A stretch of 35,000 nucleotides of DNA from Bigelowiella natans CCMP2755 (GCA_000320545.1 ADNK01001117.1:1-35000); one strand, 5' to 3'; positions 10,439-21,921 are shown, counted from the stretch's first letter. Numbers and translations are program-made. Notes: generated from the letters alone by a model not told the origin.

Positions 10439-10801
10439 ACATACCATTGATAGCAACGCATATTGTCATCATATTCCACAAGCACAGCTAGACAGGGTTG
10501 ATTGCTTATGCAACGTACCCTACTTATAATTGCAATTACGCGGCTTGCCACAAATAAGAGGGAGCGGCATCGGTCGAACGTAAAGTGTACACATGCACAG
10601 CGCACATTAATTTACGTACATGATTATCGACCAATGGTGCACACATAAATAGTCGTATGTATGTCCGCGCGCGCCGCTGCTGCCCATGCCTAGCTATGCC
10701 TACTAATATTATTCCGTACGTACGTACCTACAGCGTGCCTCGCTAGTGCGATCGTGACACGCGCATCAATAACAACTAGAATAGTCCATTATGTTTCCCG
10801 C

Positions 10802-10838
<37 letters not shown>

Positions 10839-11243
10839 AGCGTGTGCACGTACGCATACAAGGAAGGGAAGCACACGATACGTATACTTGCACATTATTC
10901 CAGTTACTACTTGCTGTGTAGCATTTCTGACTTTACAAGTTGGCACGTTATTATCCCACCACCATGCTCATCATGGATATTCGATATCTTTTCATGTGCT
11001 TCCCTGACCCTGAACCATTTGTGTAAACAGACGCAAAGGTGGGTGGAGCCTCACACCTCACACACATCTCCCGATGACCTATCATCGCACACCACTCAGA
11101 GGTCCTCTTGTACGAAAAACATAGCCTGCCGTCCCATTTTCGCATCCTATGCAAAATTGGCAAACGAGTGAAGACATGATGATGCCGTTTATTAACGAAT
11201 GCGAACACGCAGATGCATTTTTTTTGGGGCCTCTTACGACTAC
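10439..11243. other. Convergent spacer between the FAM173-type and FAF2-like genes
   Basis: No gene supported. The left part is rich in CGTACG, GCTAGC and GCGCGC words. A (CA) run of about 18 units lies at 10802-10838. Open frames through the CA run are artefacts. Confidence 0.6.
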
Positions 11244-12556
11244 CTACCTACCTTCAAAGTCATGCTCGCGTCCTCCCATTTCTTTGACGGGAACCTGAAT
11301 TAAGTCGCAACTGGCGGTGAAGAACAGCAGCACTTGGGGGTTTCTCTCAAAAAAATGTTTTCGTTTTTCTAGTGCGTAATGTCAGGGGGAAGGAGGCGAG
11401 GGCGGGGAGGATGTAGGCGCCTACCTTGACTTCAACACCCATTTCTCGATCTCGTCCCCGTGTGGTGTCAATAGATCATATCTGAATAATAACAGAGATG
11501 GAAGATATGAACACACACACACACATACACACATGCACACCCTTGGATAGAGCAGGATTACAATATGGACAACATGAATACAATGATTTCGATACAGGAG
11601 AAGAAAAAGATCAAACATTCAGCAAGGTGGTGATGGGGATAGCGAGGATGGGAAGTCCGCGATCACAACGTACGTTTGCACTAGGCTGAATAAGGTCCCA
11701 AATTTCTCCTCTTGTGGAAATCTGCGCTTGATCTGCATTGAACGGTGGGGGAGCACAACAGGATGTATCATCACTAGTGTACCCGCTCCCTCTCACTCAC
11801 TCACTCACTCACTCACTCACTCACTCTCACTCACGTTTGAAATTACCTGTTGGCCATCTGGCAAACGGATTGCTACTAGAACCACCTATTATCAAACAGC
11901 AAGCCGTGAATAGTATCAATGGTTGAGGAAGGAATGGAGGAGAAGAAGAGAGGGGGTTTCGAACAACGATACAATGATGATGGTGATGGTGGTGTTGATG
12001 TTGGATGATGATGATGATGATGATGCTGATGATGATGATGAGAGTAGCTGGGAACTATTGTTGAATGCAAGACATAGATGACACTGGGTTTAGAGGGGGG
12101 GAGGATATAATTTCTCTGGCGACGTAAGCACACACCCCAGGCCCCATCGGCGGTTCGTTGGCCATCAACTTCTCTCTCCTTGATAATTTATCCTGAGCCC
12201 TCTTCTCTTCGGCCTGTGGTATGACCCATCACATCAGTATGATGCAGAGTCGCAAAGTGATAGCCGAGCGCTGTACACAACAACAAACGCTTGACTACCT
12301 CATCTTCCTCCCTTCTTTTCCTCTCCTCCTCCTCCTTTCGCTTTTTCTCCTCCATCTCGGCGACGGCCTCCAACTATACACAGTTAAATATGAGGAGGAG
12401 GAGGAGAAAAATGGAGAAGATGAAGTCGAAATGAATGTGAAAGAGAAGAGAAGTATGTGGAAGATTAGAGATTTTCGGCTGCGACATGCAAATGAAGTAC
12501 ACATTCTACATCTACAACAAAGAACAATATTTATAGACGACTCGGCTTCTTTGCAG

Positions 12557-12595
<39 letters not shown>

Positions 12596-13668
12596 TGACC
12601 ATTTCGATATACACTGCTGTTCGACACATACCTCTTTCTTCTGCCGCTCCGCCTCCTCACGTTTGCGGTCTGCTTCTAGTGCTTGGATGTATTCCATGTC
12701 CTGAATCTCGCGCAGCTGCGAATTCTGCTTTACCTCAACATTTCTGCGCCGGGCCTCAGCGACCTGCGTCTCGTACTTCTGTTTCACCTGTTTCGAGGGA
12801 TGTTGAACTTTTTGCACTTCAATTCGGCTTCGCGTTAAGGGGGGGGGCGGGGGCGAAGTAATCGAAGGTAAGGGCAAGAAGTGAGGTTCTAATTATCAGC
12901 TACCGGAGAGTACCTCATGGAGCCACGTTACCATCTGCTCAACCGGGAATAGGCCTTCGTGCCTGGTATGATGATTCAATGATAAAAATGTCGGCATATT
13001 GTAATAGGATGGCGAAGCAAATAGGAAGTAATCATATTCGACTTTCGCCCGCAAAAGAAGCGATGATTTCTGTCTCAGGATAAATGGCAGAGCTACAAAA
13101 GCATCGGTATCTTCGGTTCTATTTTCGTTGCTATTCATAATGTGCGTGTGTGTGCGTGCTATGATTACGTAGGAACTGGTATTCTGGTCGCCTCTCGGTG
13201 TGGGTTCACAACAGCGATGCAGGGATATCTGCAAAATAAAGGAGAAGAAGAAGAAGAGAAAAGAGATAAGAGAGAGAGGAGGAAGAGGAGGAGGAGGAGA
13301 AGGAGGAGAGGAAGAATGAGGGTAGCACGTAAAAGGAATGTACAAGTCCAAACTAAACAATTTTGACCAATACAGCACGCGGCAGTACTCATCATATCAC
13401 CTCCACCACCATCACCACCATTATCATTATCCTCCCCCTCATCCTCACCCCTCGACTCGCAGTCTACTGCAGAGCTTGTAGGTATCAGTCTGGGTCACAG
13501 AGCCCGCCCAGCATACGAAATTACCTAGATGATGAAGGAACGAATGAATAAAGGAAGATGACGGGCATCAGGATGAGCGGATAAAGAAAGAGAACAAGCT
13601 AAGTCAAAGACAATCCGCGAAATCCTTCATATTTAATGTAAATGGTTTTGCGTACCATGCAGTATCAG

Positions 13669-13715
<47 letters not shown>

Positions 13716-14128
13716 CATGTGCGTGGCAATGTCAGGTTACTGACTGTTCAGGCTATCGCGAATAAGCTCATTGCAGAGCGAGGTTGTGATGAACTTCTCG
13801 GTGTCCTCATGCTGCGGGCTGAACAGGGCAATCATCACAACAATATAAATATGGTCATGATATGCTATCCTCTCCCTTCGTATTCAAGAATTATCATGAT
13901 TCACACTCAGGGAGAACTCACCAATGGATGTAGACAAATAGGCTCCGGCCCTGAGCGCGCGCCAATCTAAGGAGGACGCAAAACGGAGGTGGGAAGCTTG
14001 TAAGTTCTCCATGAAGGAGACAACGATAAATTGCAACATCATCATCATTATCATCATCATCATCATCATCACCATCGAGATGATCTCGGCATGTCGAGAC
14101 TGAGTGACAATAATATAGTAAAAGTCGC

Positions 14129-14169
<41 letters not shown>

Positions 14170-15739
14170 GGGGGGGGGGTTTTGGAAAAATGTTTGTGGG
14201 CTTTAAGAAAAAAAAAAACTCATTGTTTTCCCCCCCGTCGTTTATTTTTTGTAAAAATTGCACTGGGGGGGCTTGGGGTTTTTCCCTTCCAAAAAGTTTG
14301 GAAGGGCCGGAACCTGCCCCTTCAGTTTTCGGGCAAACGCCTACAAACAGGGGAAGGAGATATCCAATTTATGTTTTCACGTGATCCATGGATCCATGCC
14401 GAAGTAGTTCGTGCTTTTTGTATTAACATATGAATCGCATACACAAACACACATCTAAATACAGGGGAACGTGCAGAGTTGTTTCTACCACGAACACACC
14501 GAGACATCACCCCTAAATCTCCTTGATTCAAGCTTCATTTCTAATGATTCCTCATTACCCGCGGTGCAACGTTCTGGCTCTCAGCAGCCCAGTGCGGGAG
14601 GACACGGTGGGCAATGGGACCCATGAACGAAAGCCCAGCCTCCATCAACGTATTGATAGGAGCCCTAGAAAGAAGATAGCCCAGCATCAGAGACAGGATT
14701 ATTGCGTGACAGCACTAAAATAAATCGAAGATACTATTCCCATTTCCCATGTCACAAGTGAGTTCAAATCACTGCCTGCGGTATTCGCCACGCAACACCG
14801 CAAGAGATCCTATCTTGAAAGGTTTGATGTTACTATTACCATCCTGGAGGATGATTTCCTGCGCTGGACGACGTGGTGGTAGATCCGCTCGTCGAAGTTG
14901 TAGTGCCTCTAGATTGTTCGACCTCCATTGGTCCACCACTGCTACTTGCCCCCCCCCCACTTGGAGGAGAGCTGCTTGAGGTCGTTCGGCGTTGCGTGGG
15001 ACCTGAGTTCACTGTGGAGGGCCGTGAACTTCCAGATGATAAGCCTGGGCCGCTGGAGCTGGTGTTAGACAGGGAAAGGGAGCAGCGTTAACATCAAGTT
15101 GAATCAAAATTCGGAGACAATGTGTGAGATGATCAAAAGAATTTTTTTAAGGGATTACGATTAGGAGAGGTACTGACTTTTGTAACTCGAATGCCGTGTT
15201 GATTGCGTTCTAGAAAATAGTGTCAAGGAGTTTAGCGTGACAGCTGACAGCTGAATGGGAAATAAAGCAACTTGCTTCGTGATGATACCTCGAGATTCCA
15301 CTTGCAGTCGTTGAGGATCTGAATGCTCGCGTTTATGTCATTAGCGTTGACGACCATCTAATAATGACGCAGGGGAAGGCAAAGATGATGAAAGGCATGC
15401 AGTTCAAGTAATTTTGTCCTCTAACGTAACAGTAGAACAATCTGCATGCATGCAAAATGAGAGGATTTGGGGTATTTGCGTTCTCAATTCTTCACTAACG
15501 CTCTCGCATTTTTTCATCGTAGTTGGATATCATATTCGGTATATTTTCCGTGATACAATATTCAAATTTTCTCCAATTGTCTGGTGAGGAATCCTTCCAA
15601 TCACACTAGGCTACATGATCGAGAGGCAAGGAATTTGGGGAAGCTCTTAAATCCTTCTCCCACCCAGCTCACGTATCAATGCAACAAGTACCTGGTACTC
15701 CTGAAGAGTGGCCTTCTTCTTAGCATCGAGAGTCTCCAT
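11244..15739 (-). CDS. FAF2/UBXD8-like UBA-UAS-UBX protein (p97 adaptor)
   Basis: Family role: anchors p97/Cdc48 at ER or lipid-droplet membranes for ERAD. Seventeen exons: 15739-15692, 15357-15289, 15209-15178, 15058-14840, 14664-14559, 14099-13922, 13864-13745, 13524-13449, 13228-13169, 12962-12914, 12787-12632, 12367-12299, 12213-12132, 11875-11847, 11726-11674, 11481-11425 and 11343-11244; 500 residues, all phases agreeing. UBA domain about 10-45 (ASIQILNDCKWNLENAIN); Ser/Thr-rich linker 50-122; hydrophobic stretch about 123-180; UAS thioredoxin-like domain about 185-320 (IALFSPQHEDTEKFITTSLC, NFVCWAGSVTQTDTYKL, YPCIAVVNP, HEGLFPVEQMVTWL); charged coiled coil 320-415 with IQDMEYIQALEADRKREEAE, the family hallmark; UBX start IRLPDGQQRRF. 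Oddities: the UBX remainder does not show the FPR motif, and exon 6 may include an ATG-repeat-encoded poly-Met run. The junctions at 12132/11875 and the exon 6 acceptor are the least certain. Confidence 0.88.
11793..11834. repeat. (CACT)n microsatellite
   Basis: About ten tetranucleotide units (tcac phase), in the intron between the two UBX-domain exons of the FAF2-like gene. Confidence 0.95.
12007..12042. repeat. (ATG)n microsatellite
   Basis: Interrupted ATG/CTG trinucleotide run in an intron of the FAF2-like gene (12131-11876). Confidence 0.9.
12560..12590. repeat. (AC)n microsatellite
   Basis: About 15 AC units in the intron between the two coiled-coil exons of the FAF2-like gene. Confidence 0.95.
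13240..13318. repeat. Purine-rich GA/GGA tract
   Basis: An almost uninterrupted AG-only stretch. On the coding (minus) strand it is a long pyrimidine tract that ends shortly before the acceptor of the exon at 13228, so it may act as an extended polypyrimidine tract. Confidence 0.85.
13671..13712. repeat. (TC)n microsatellite
   Basis: About 20 CT/TC units in the intron between the UAS exons at 13745 and 13524 of the FAF2-like gene. Confidence 0.95.
14033..14075. repeat. (CAT)n microsatellite, possibly coding
   Basis: About 13 CAT/TAT/CAC units. Read on the minus strand in the frame of the FAF2-like exon it encodes a run of Met with single Val and Ile. It lies inside exon 6 if the acceptor at 14100 is used, or in the intron if a later acceptor (about 14014) is used. 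Confidence 0.85.
14131..14330. other. (GA)n, G-run and homopolymer-rich stretch, possibly low-quality sequence
   Basis: About 14 GA units are followed by about 20 G. The next ~150 bases have nearly every run lengthened (A x11, C x7, G x7-8, repeated TTTT/CCCC/AAAAA). This is intron of the FAF2-like gene (14558-14100). The texture resembles a read that slipped after a G homopolymer, so its base calls deserve little trust. Confidence 0.6.
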
Positions 15740-16384
15740 GTTCCCCTGGGACGAATATCGAAGCTCGATGCTCCTATGGGGGAGGATCACTGGGCGAGAT
15801 AACGAGGAAGTAAAAGGGAAATTGAGCTGAATTTTAAGCAGCGACAAGGTAAATGGGATGACGCTTTTCGCACTCCTTTCCTTGACGCACTCTAGGATCC
15901 GATGCAAAGTTGCTGGCAAGAAAGGAGCAGGACGAGTGCCCTTTTCCAATTGAGACATGAAATCGACTCGCTGGAGATCTCCACCTCGAATCTAGGCCAA
16001 TTTCTTCATGGTAAAATCACCTAATTTTGTGCAGACCCACGATGCCTCATAAGCGCAGCCCGTATCGGTAAAAAAGCGAGCCATCGGCTCTTAACAAACA
16101 TCACGAAACATGGCCACCGCTACCCCGTCGTCGGTATGCTAGTGTGTCTCAAATGCAAACAGATCGATTCTGATCCAAATAAGCTGTTGGTTTCGTATTC
16201 AACTCTGTATCCATTCACGAGAGTCGTTTCGTATCGACCTCAAGTTTACTATCGTAATTCGCAATAAGCAGCAGAATCTAATTCCAAATTTGAATGTGAA
16301 TCCCAACAGACGCCAAACAAGTCCAATAAAAAGGAGGCTGAGATAGAATGGATCCACAACCTACACGGTGTGCAAAAGGGAATG
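15740..16384. other. Divergent 5'-5' region between FAF2-like and WD40 genes
   Basis: This must hold the promoters of both flanking genes and the missing first exon(s) of the WD40 gene. A short candidate first exon is the ATG near 16042 (MPHKRSPYR, followed by a gtaaaa donor), but its phase does not match an acceptor I can see. No other gene. Confidence 0.4.
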
Positions 16385-16732
16385 ATCTTTGGATCCTCCA
16401 TTTGTGAGAAAGAACACGTTGCCCTCACTTGTGGAGACGATGCAGATGGTAAAAATCGTGTGGTAGTGTGGGACCTTAGAACCGGCAAACATATTCGAAG
16501 TCTTGTTGGACACGAAGACTGGGTTTATAGCTGTGCTCTCTCAGCAGATGGGAAATATGCAATCACAGGTACAGATTCGTTTCTGGTATTCTTTCTCGTA
16601 TGTATTCTCCATCTCCAATGTATCTCTATGCTTGCGTGTGTTTGTTTTGAGTTTTTATGTGTTAATTCCACGCAGTGGTTGTCTTCGCAAACCGTGTGTT
16701 TGGGGGATATATATGAAAGGGAAGCGGAGAGT

Positions 16733-16772
<40 letters not shown>

Positions 16773-17809
16773 AAGAGAGAGAGAGGAGGAGGGGGGGGGA
16801 TTGATCGAACTTACCGTCATGAAAATACCCCCGATCTCAAAAGCATTCGCATTACCTTTTTATTCTACCTATGCATGGTATCTCGCCTCAAAAAAAATCA
16901 GGATCAAGCGATAAAACCTCCATCTTTTGGGACGTTGGCGAAGGTGAGTGCCTTCACTCGCTAAAGGGACACACAGGGGTGGTTTACGCTTGCAGTCTTT
17001 CAGAAGATGGGGCGGTAGGTCTTTCTGCTTCAAGCGATAATACCCTCATCCTTTGGGATACAAAGTCTGGCACTAAAAAAGCCCTCTTAGAGGGACACAC
17101 CCACTGGGTTCGCTGCTGCAAACTCTCTCCGGACGGAAAATACGCGCTATCTGGAGATTGGGATGGTCGATGTATCTTTTGGGAGACCAAAAATGCGATA
17201 TCAATAAAAGATATGTCTCTAGAAAATAAAGGTGTGGGAGTGCTGACTTGTGCTCTAATTCCAGGGAGTCCCATGAGAGCATTAATAGGAACATCTGATG
17301 GAGGGTTGTACCTATGGAACATCGAAGCTAACACGAAAGTGGTGCTAGAGGGAATTCACAAAGACTGGGTTACGTCTTGTGCCGTGTCCCAAAACGGTAA
17401 AGTTGGTGTGACTGTGTCTGCTGATGGACGCTGTTTCATTTGGAACCTCGAAACGGACGCCATTCTTCTCCGTCCTGAGAATCAGCACACAGGATATGTT
17501 TCTAGTTGCTGTATTTCCCCAGACAGCCACCTAATGATCACCACTGGATACGATGGACATGTTCATGTTGCTTCTATCAAGCATTCTGGACACTTCCTCT
17601 CTCCAAAATTAGCTGACAGGGTGTCTTCTATTCCGGATACAAAGATCAGTAAGAATAATAATGACGGCGACTTGGTTGCTAAGATTAATACGGTTGCTGA
17701 CCCTCCCAGCAGCGGTAACCACGCGCTTGATCGGGCGCAGAACCAAAAGTCTTCTACTTCTTGGGATGAAACATGTACACTGATGGGGTTCAACTGCATT
17801 ATGAGTTGA
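16385..17809 (+). CDS. Seven-repeat WD40 protein (5' end unresolved)
   Basis: Two exons are clear: up to 16568, and 16902-17809, joined in phase as AITG|SSDKT. The frame is open from about 16267 but has no ATG before 16385 (MIFGSSICEKEH), so either that ATG or an upstream exon supplies the start. Seven WD repeats are visible by their ends: NRVVVWDLRTG, DKTSIFWDVGEG, DNTLILWDTKSG, DGRCIFWETKN, DGGLYLWNIEA, DGRCFIWNLET and DGHVHVASI, enough for one complete beta-propeller. The tail of about 75 residues is Ser/Asn/Asp-rich and unstructured-looking. Repeats are very regular (GHxxWVxxCxLSxDGKxxxS), as in scaffold WD40 proteins. I cannot assign a specific orthologue. The intron at 16569-16901 carries a (GA) run. 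Confidence 0.8.
16738..16798. repeat. (GA)n / G-rich microsatellite
   Basis: About 15 GA units, then GGGA/GAGAGG variants and a G run, inside the single clear intron of the WD40 gene. Confidence 0.9.
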
Positions 17810-18662
17810 GGCATTAACAAAGTAACCATGCTTTTGATAGAAGTCGAAGCTTTATGAAATAGCGTATCTAGACCGAAGCACATGCTTGTAGTGCTGTTCT
17901 ATACATTTTTTATCCGCTAACGCAAACATGAGATGTGAGTTCATTGTGCTCTAGCTACTTCAATGCTAGCAACTTCTGGACTCAAATAGCTCAGCTGTTC
18001 GTAAGTCACAATCAGTCTGCACATTGAGCAAGATCGACGAAATGCATGCAGTGTGATTGCACAATGTTGCACGCTGTGCGCTGCGCATGCACTAGATCGT
18101 TAGATGGGGGCGATCGACAGATGCGGACGAGAACAATGCTAGAATCATGGCCGTACGCGACAGGCCAATCCAGTGATAGTCTATATATAGGGCTTGCATT
18201 ACGTCACGTCGCCTGCTCCGCGACATTGACATGTGAGCGCGACTGTCCAAATTACTGAGTCATTAATGATATTTTAGTCTCAATTGTTTCAAACATGCTT
18301 AAATCTTGACACGTGTTTGCATGTCTAATCATGTTTTCATGCATTACATGAATGCGCAAAGCACATCTTACACCACACAAACACAAACAAACACACTGAG
18401 AGAGAGAGAGGGGGGGGGGAAGAGGGGGGGAGTAATATGTACACATACATGTATGTACACATGTACATTATCTGTATATTTTTATGCTACGCACATGTAT
18501 ATATGCACATATGTATATGTGTGTGCATATTTTTTATGTACGTACATGTTCTACATGTACATGTTCTACATGTTCTTAAAAATGCATTCACTTTGCATGT
18601 TGAGAGCACAGCTTGATATGACAGTTTATAAGCATAGTTTAATAAATAAAATATTGTAAATC
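17810..18662. other. Convergent spacer rich in GCATGC and ACATGT words
   Basis: No gene supported. The left half is rich in GCATGC/TGCATGC words; the right half (18430-18600) in alternating TACATGTA and ATGTATAT words, with the duplication ttctacatgtacatgttctacatg. A GA/G run lies at 18399-18430. The 3' untranslated ends of both neighbours are presumably here. Confidence 0.6.
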
Positions 18663-20833
18663 TTATGCATGATTATGACCAGCGTGTTCATCTTCACCCT
18701 CTTCATCATCTTCAAACCCAGCAAACTCAAAGTATTGCTTGACTTCGCCTTCAAAAAAGGCATCTTCATAATCTCTCCACGCCTCCGCTCCCGCTTCGAA
18801 TTCTTTGTCTGTCAGGCAAGCGTTATTGAGCTCGTCAACCATAGCTTTCTTATCCATATCGATTCCAATGCAGACAAGCTCAGAAAATCTGTCGCCATAG
18901 ACGGAGTCCCATCTGCATGAAGGTCATCAGGATTAGCATTGGGGAAAAACCGTTGCATTTTCATATGATATTCTAATATAAATACACAAACAGTTGAATA
19001 TCACCTTCCCTTTTCTTTCATATCCGCAACACCCTTCTTCTCATCTTCATCCCAATGTTCCTCGCCAACAGCATGAAGGAAGGGAGCCCCAGTTGGCTCA
19101 ATTGAAAGCTGCTTGCCGGCGCTGTGAAAATCCATTGGAAAGTCCTTCGCATTTGCGAGCCAGATCTGACCTTTACTTCTGAGAACGCCAGCAAAAAGAT
19201 GCTCAACATTCTTTTTTATTTTCTTAGGCGGAGAGGCTGTTGTGCGTGTCTTTTGTGACTCAAGCTTCTTTTCGAGCTCGCCGAAACCGTTGATAATGTT
19301 TGACAGCCTAGTTGGATGAAAAGGGCGTTTGCTGCGGAAAATGAAGGATGATACGCCATATTCTTCAGTCTCAGGTGTGTGTTCAGGCTTCAGAAGCTCT
19401 TGAATCCATCCTGCCGAGGTTTGTGCCTAGGAATATGGTCAATTGTCAGAAGTTGGAGACACGATCGAGGTTTATCTGAGTGGCACCTTTTCCATGTCAA
19501 ACAACTTAGTGTCGAGAATTTTCGCCAGTTCGATATCAGACTTTGTAGTTTTGTACACCTGAAGAGTGGATGATAAATCGTTGCTCTCTTTTGCCATGAA
19601 AAATACTACGAAGTGAGTTACTCATTGGTGCTTCCTATCTGAATGGCCACACTTCTGAATCACCTTTGCTTTCGGATTCAGCTTCTTCACGAGTTTTTCC
19701 ACCTTCTTCATCTTATCAGAGTCTTCACCACCGAGGAGATCACACTTGTTAAGAAGTATAACGTTAGCAAATTCTATCTGGTCGATCATGAGGTTGCAGA
19801 CGGTGCGGTCGTCTTCATCTGATGCTCCTCCCATGTCGCTGTCTGTTAATGCCTCGATCGACTGAAGTACTTGGAAAATAGTGCTGCTATCTACTACAGT
19901 GACCATAGTGTCAAGCCGGGCGTAGTGCATTAGAGATTTCTGCTCGCCCTCGTCTTCTTCAGCATCGTCTTCCTTTTCCTCTTCATCTTCACCAGTCTTT
20001 TTCTCCCGGTCATTCTGCTTGTCCTCTTCCATGGCCTCTGCGATGAAAAGGGGGACATATAAAAATTCCAAATTTTGTTTCTATCTTAGGGAAATATATC
20101 TTACTCTGCTCTTCGTTTTCGTCGCCTTCTCCTTCGCCTTCTTCCTCATCGGCTTCAGTCATCTCATCCACGTTCATCACGAAAGTCTGAGCGACAGGAA
20201 GAGGCTCAGAGATCCCTGTGCTCTCAATCAGAAGATAATCGTACCTAATAAAGAAATGTGGAGGGAGAAGGAATGAGTCTGAAATTGGACGATTCAATCG
20301 AACACACGAGAAGGAAGAATGTACTTTTGCTCATCACTAAGCTCCTTAACCCTTTCGAGGAGGTCGCCCCGGAGTGTGCAACAGATGCATCCATTCTGCA
20401 TCGCAACCATTTTCTCCTCTTGTCGAATGAGTTTTGCACCAGCAACTTCCTTCGCATCGATATTCAAGGGTGCCATATCATTGACAATCACTGCAACCTT
20501 CAAATTCTGCTTGTTCTGGAGGATGTTTTTTAGAAGAGTGGTCTTTCCAGCACCAAGAAATCCAGAGAGAACCGTCACCGGAAGTTTCTTACTTTCGGTG
20601 GAAGCTTTATTTTCCTCAACCTGCATGGCGGCTTCAGTTGTGCTTGCGATGCTTTCTGTCGAAAGTAAACAGCTTCTTGATAAAAAGTGCTTCGGAGACA
20701 CATCTGTTCGAAAAACGCCATGAATTTTGTTTCTGCGACAACCCATAGTCTTCACGTAACTCATCGGTGAATTTAAAGTTCTAATATTTCCGAGAATTGA
20801 CTGGCAGCGAGCCACATGATGTTGATGTCGCAC
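18663..20833 (-). CDS. ZNG1-type zinc-chaperone GTPase (COG0523/CobW family)
   Basis: Family role: a GTP-dependent metallochaperone; animal and yeast ZNG1 delivers zinc to methionine aminopeptidase. Exons: 20833-20325, 20244-20105, 20037-19664, 19558-19487, 19426-19005 and 18912-18663; 588 residues, in frame throughout. G1/Walker A GFLGAGKT about 91-98; the metal-binding signature GCICC about 148-152; switch region [15 protein letters not shown] about 176-190; NKCD about 313-316; the CobW C-terminal domain with [23 protein letters not shown] and [20 protein letters not shown]; and a His-rich end (HAGHNHA) of the kind that binds metal. Oddities: a strongly acidic insert of about 50 Glu/Asp-rich residues just after the switch, and an N-terminal extension of about 70 residues (few acids, many Arg/Ser) that could be an organelle-targeting peptide. 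Translation from M70 would give a cytosolic form. Start chosen as the first in-frame ATG. Confidence 0.92.
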
Positions 20834-20887
20834 AAGAGAAAATTCATGCTTCGATGTGCTAAATCCACGAAATTTTCAGTCGCAGAC
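20834..20887. promoter_or_regulatory. Very short divergent promoter region
   Basis: Only 54 bases separate the proposed start codons of the ZNG1-like (-) and J-domain (+) genes. If both starts are right, the transcription units must overlap or share control elements. No TATA-like or other motif is evident. The J-protein start is the weaker of the two. Confidence 0.3.
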
Positions 20888-21474
20888 ATGAACAAACCCT
20901 CACCTACAGAATGCCCAAAGCGTGCGATGCGACTGCGGAATTGCGAGAAATGTGTCGTTGAAGTGCAATCCCATTCCGTTCACATCCTCAAAACCCAACA
21001 GTCCCTGGCACAGCAGTGTGGGACAAGCCAGGGATTTTTTTTTCACTTTCTCACGGCTTTGATCACTGACGGCCCTTGCACGACCGTGAACCACAGTTTG
21101 TCTAGCAGGTGCACCGTGACAACTCAGGTCCTGAGCGCCAGGAACTATTTCGGTATATTCGATATTCCAAGGCGGAGAGTGGAGCCTTCGATTGTGAGGT
21201 GACTAACCTCTGCTTATAGAATGAGTTTGGCCTGAATCAAAAGAATAGTAGGCGCAGCCATCTCTTGGAGCGAATACCTAACTTGGAATGTACACAGGAG
21301 GGCATACAAAGCACTAGCATTACTTATCCATCCGGACAAAAACAGAGACTCAAAAGCACAGGCAAGTTCGATTATCTTTTGTGGTGTACCTGTATAATCA
21401 TGTTTTCTGTGTATTGATGGTCATCATTAATGACAGGCAGCGTTCAAGCGATTGACTGCAGCTCACGAGGTGAT

Positions 21475-21511
<37 letters not shown>

Positions 21512-21865
21512 TGCAGAGAAAGGAGGGGACGGGGGGGAGGGGAGGATATGATCTGATTCGGTTATGCTTAATATCCACGCCCGAGCACAATGCATTGAGA
21601 AGACCGTGCTTTCTAGTATGTCCCTAGTGCCTCATATTGAGAGAAAGACTGTATTTCTATTATATATTACTAGTGCCTCTCGACCCCGGCTTCTCAGGCT
21701 GCTTATCTCCTTTCGCTACCAAAAGAGAAGAAGAGAAATGACGAGTGGGGAGCAGGAGGGAGGAAAAAGAGGCGGCGAGAGAACGGCGGACATCATCACG
21801 ATCAAAGTGAATTTTCCTTCCAAAACCCGACGCGTAGAAAGACAGAGGTCACTTATGCACACACA

Positions 21866-21921
<56 letters not shown>

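Noticed and set aside
12896-13378. 160-residue minus-strand ORF taken as one gene
   Set aside because: It fuses intron (long Pro/Ser/Phe run from the GA tract) with a real 49-base exon of the FAF2-like gene; only 12962-12914 belongs to protein.
14031-14384. Poly-His plus-strand ORF
   Set aside because: Antisense reading of the CAT repeat and of the doubtful homopolymer stretch.
18430-18600. TACATGTA/ATGTATAT words as a candidate replication origin or hairpin
   Set aside because: The words are short and irregular, and the same alternating pattern appears in other spacers; nothing specific supports an origin.
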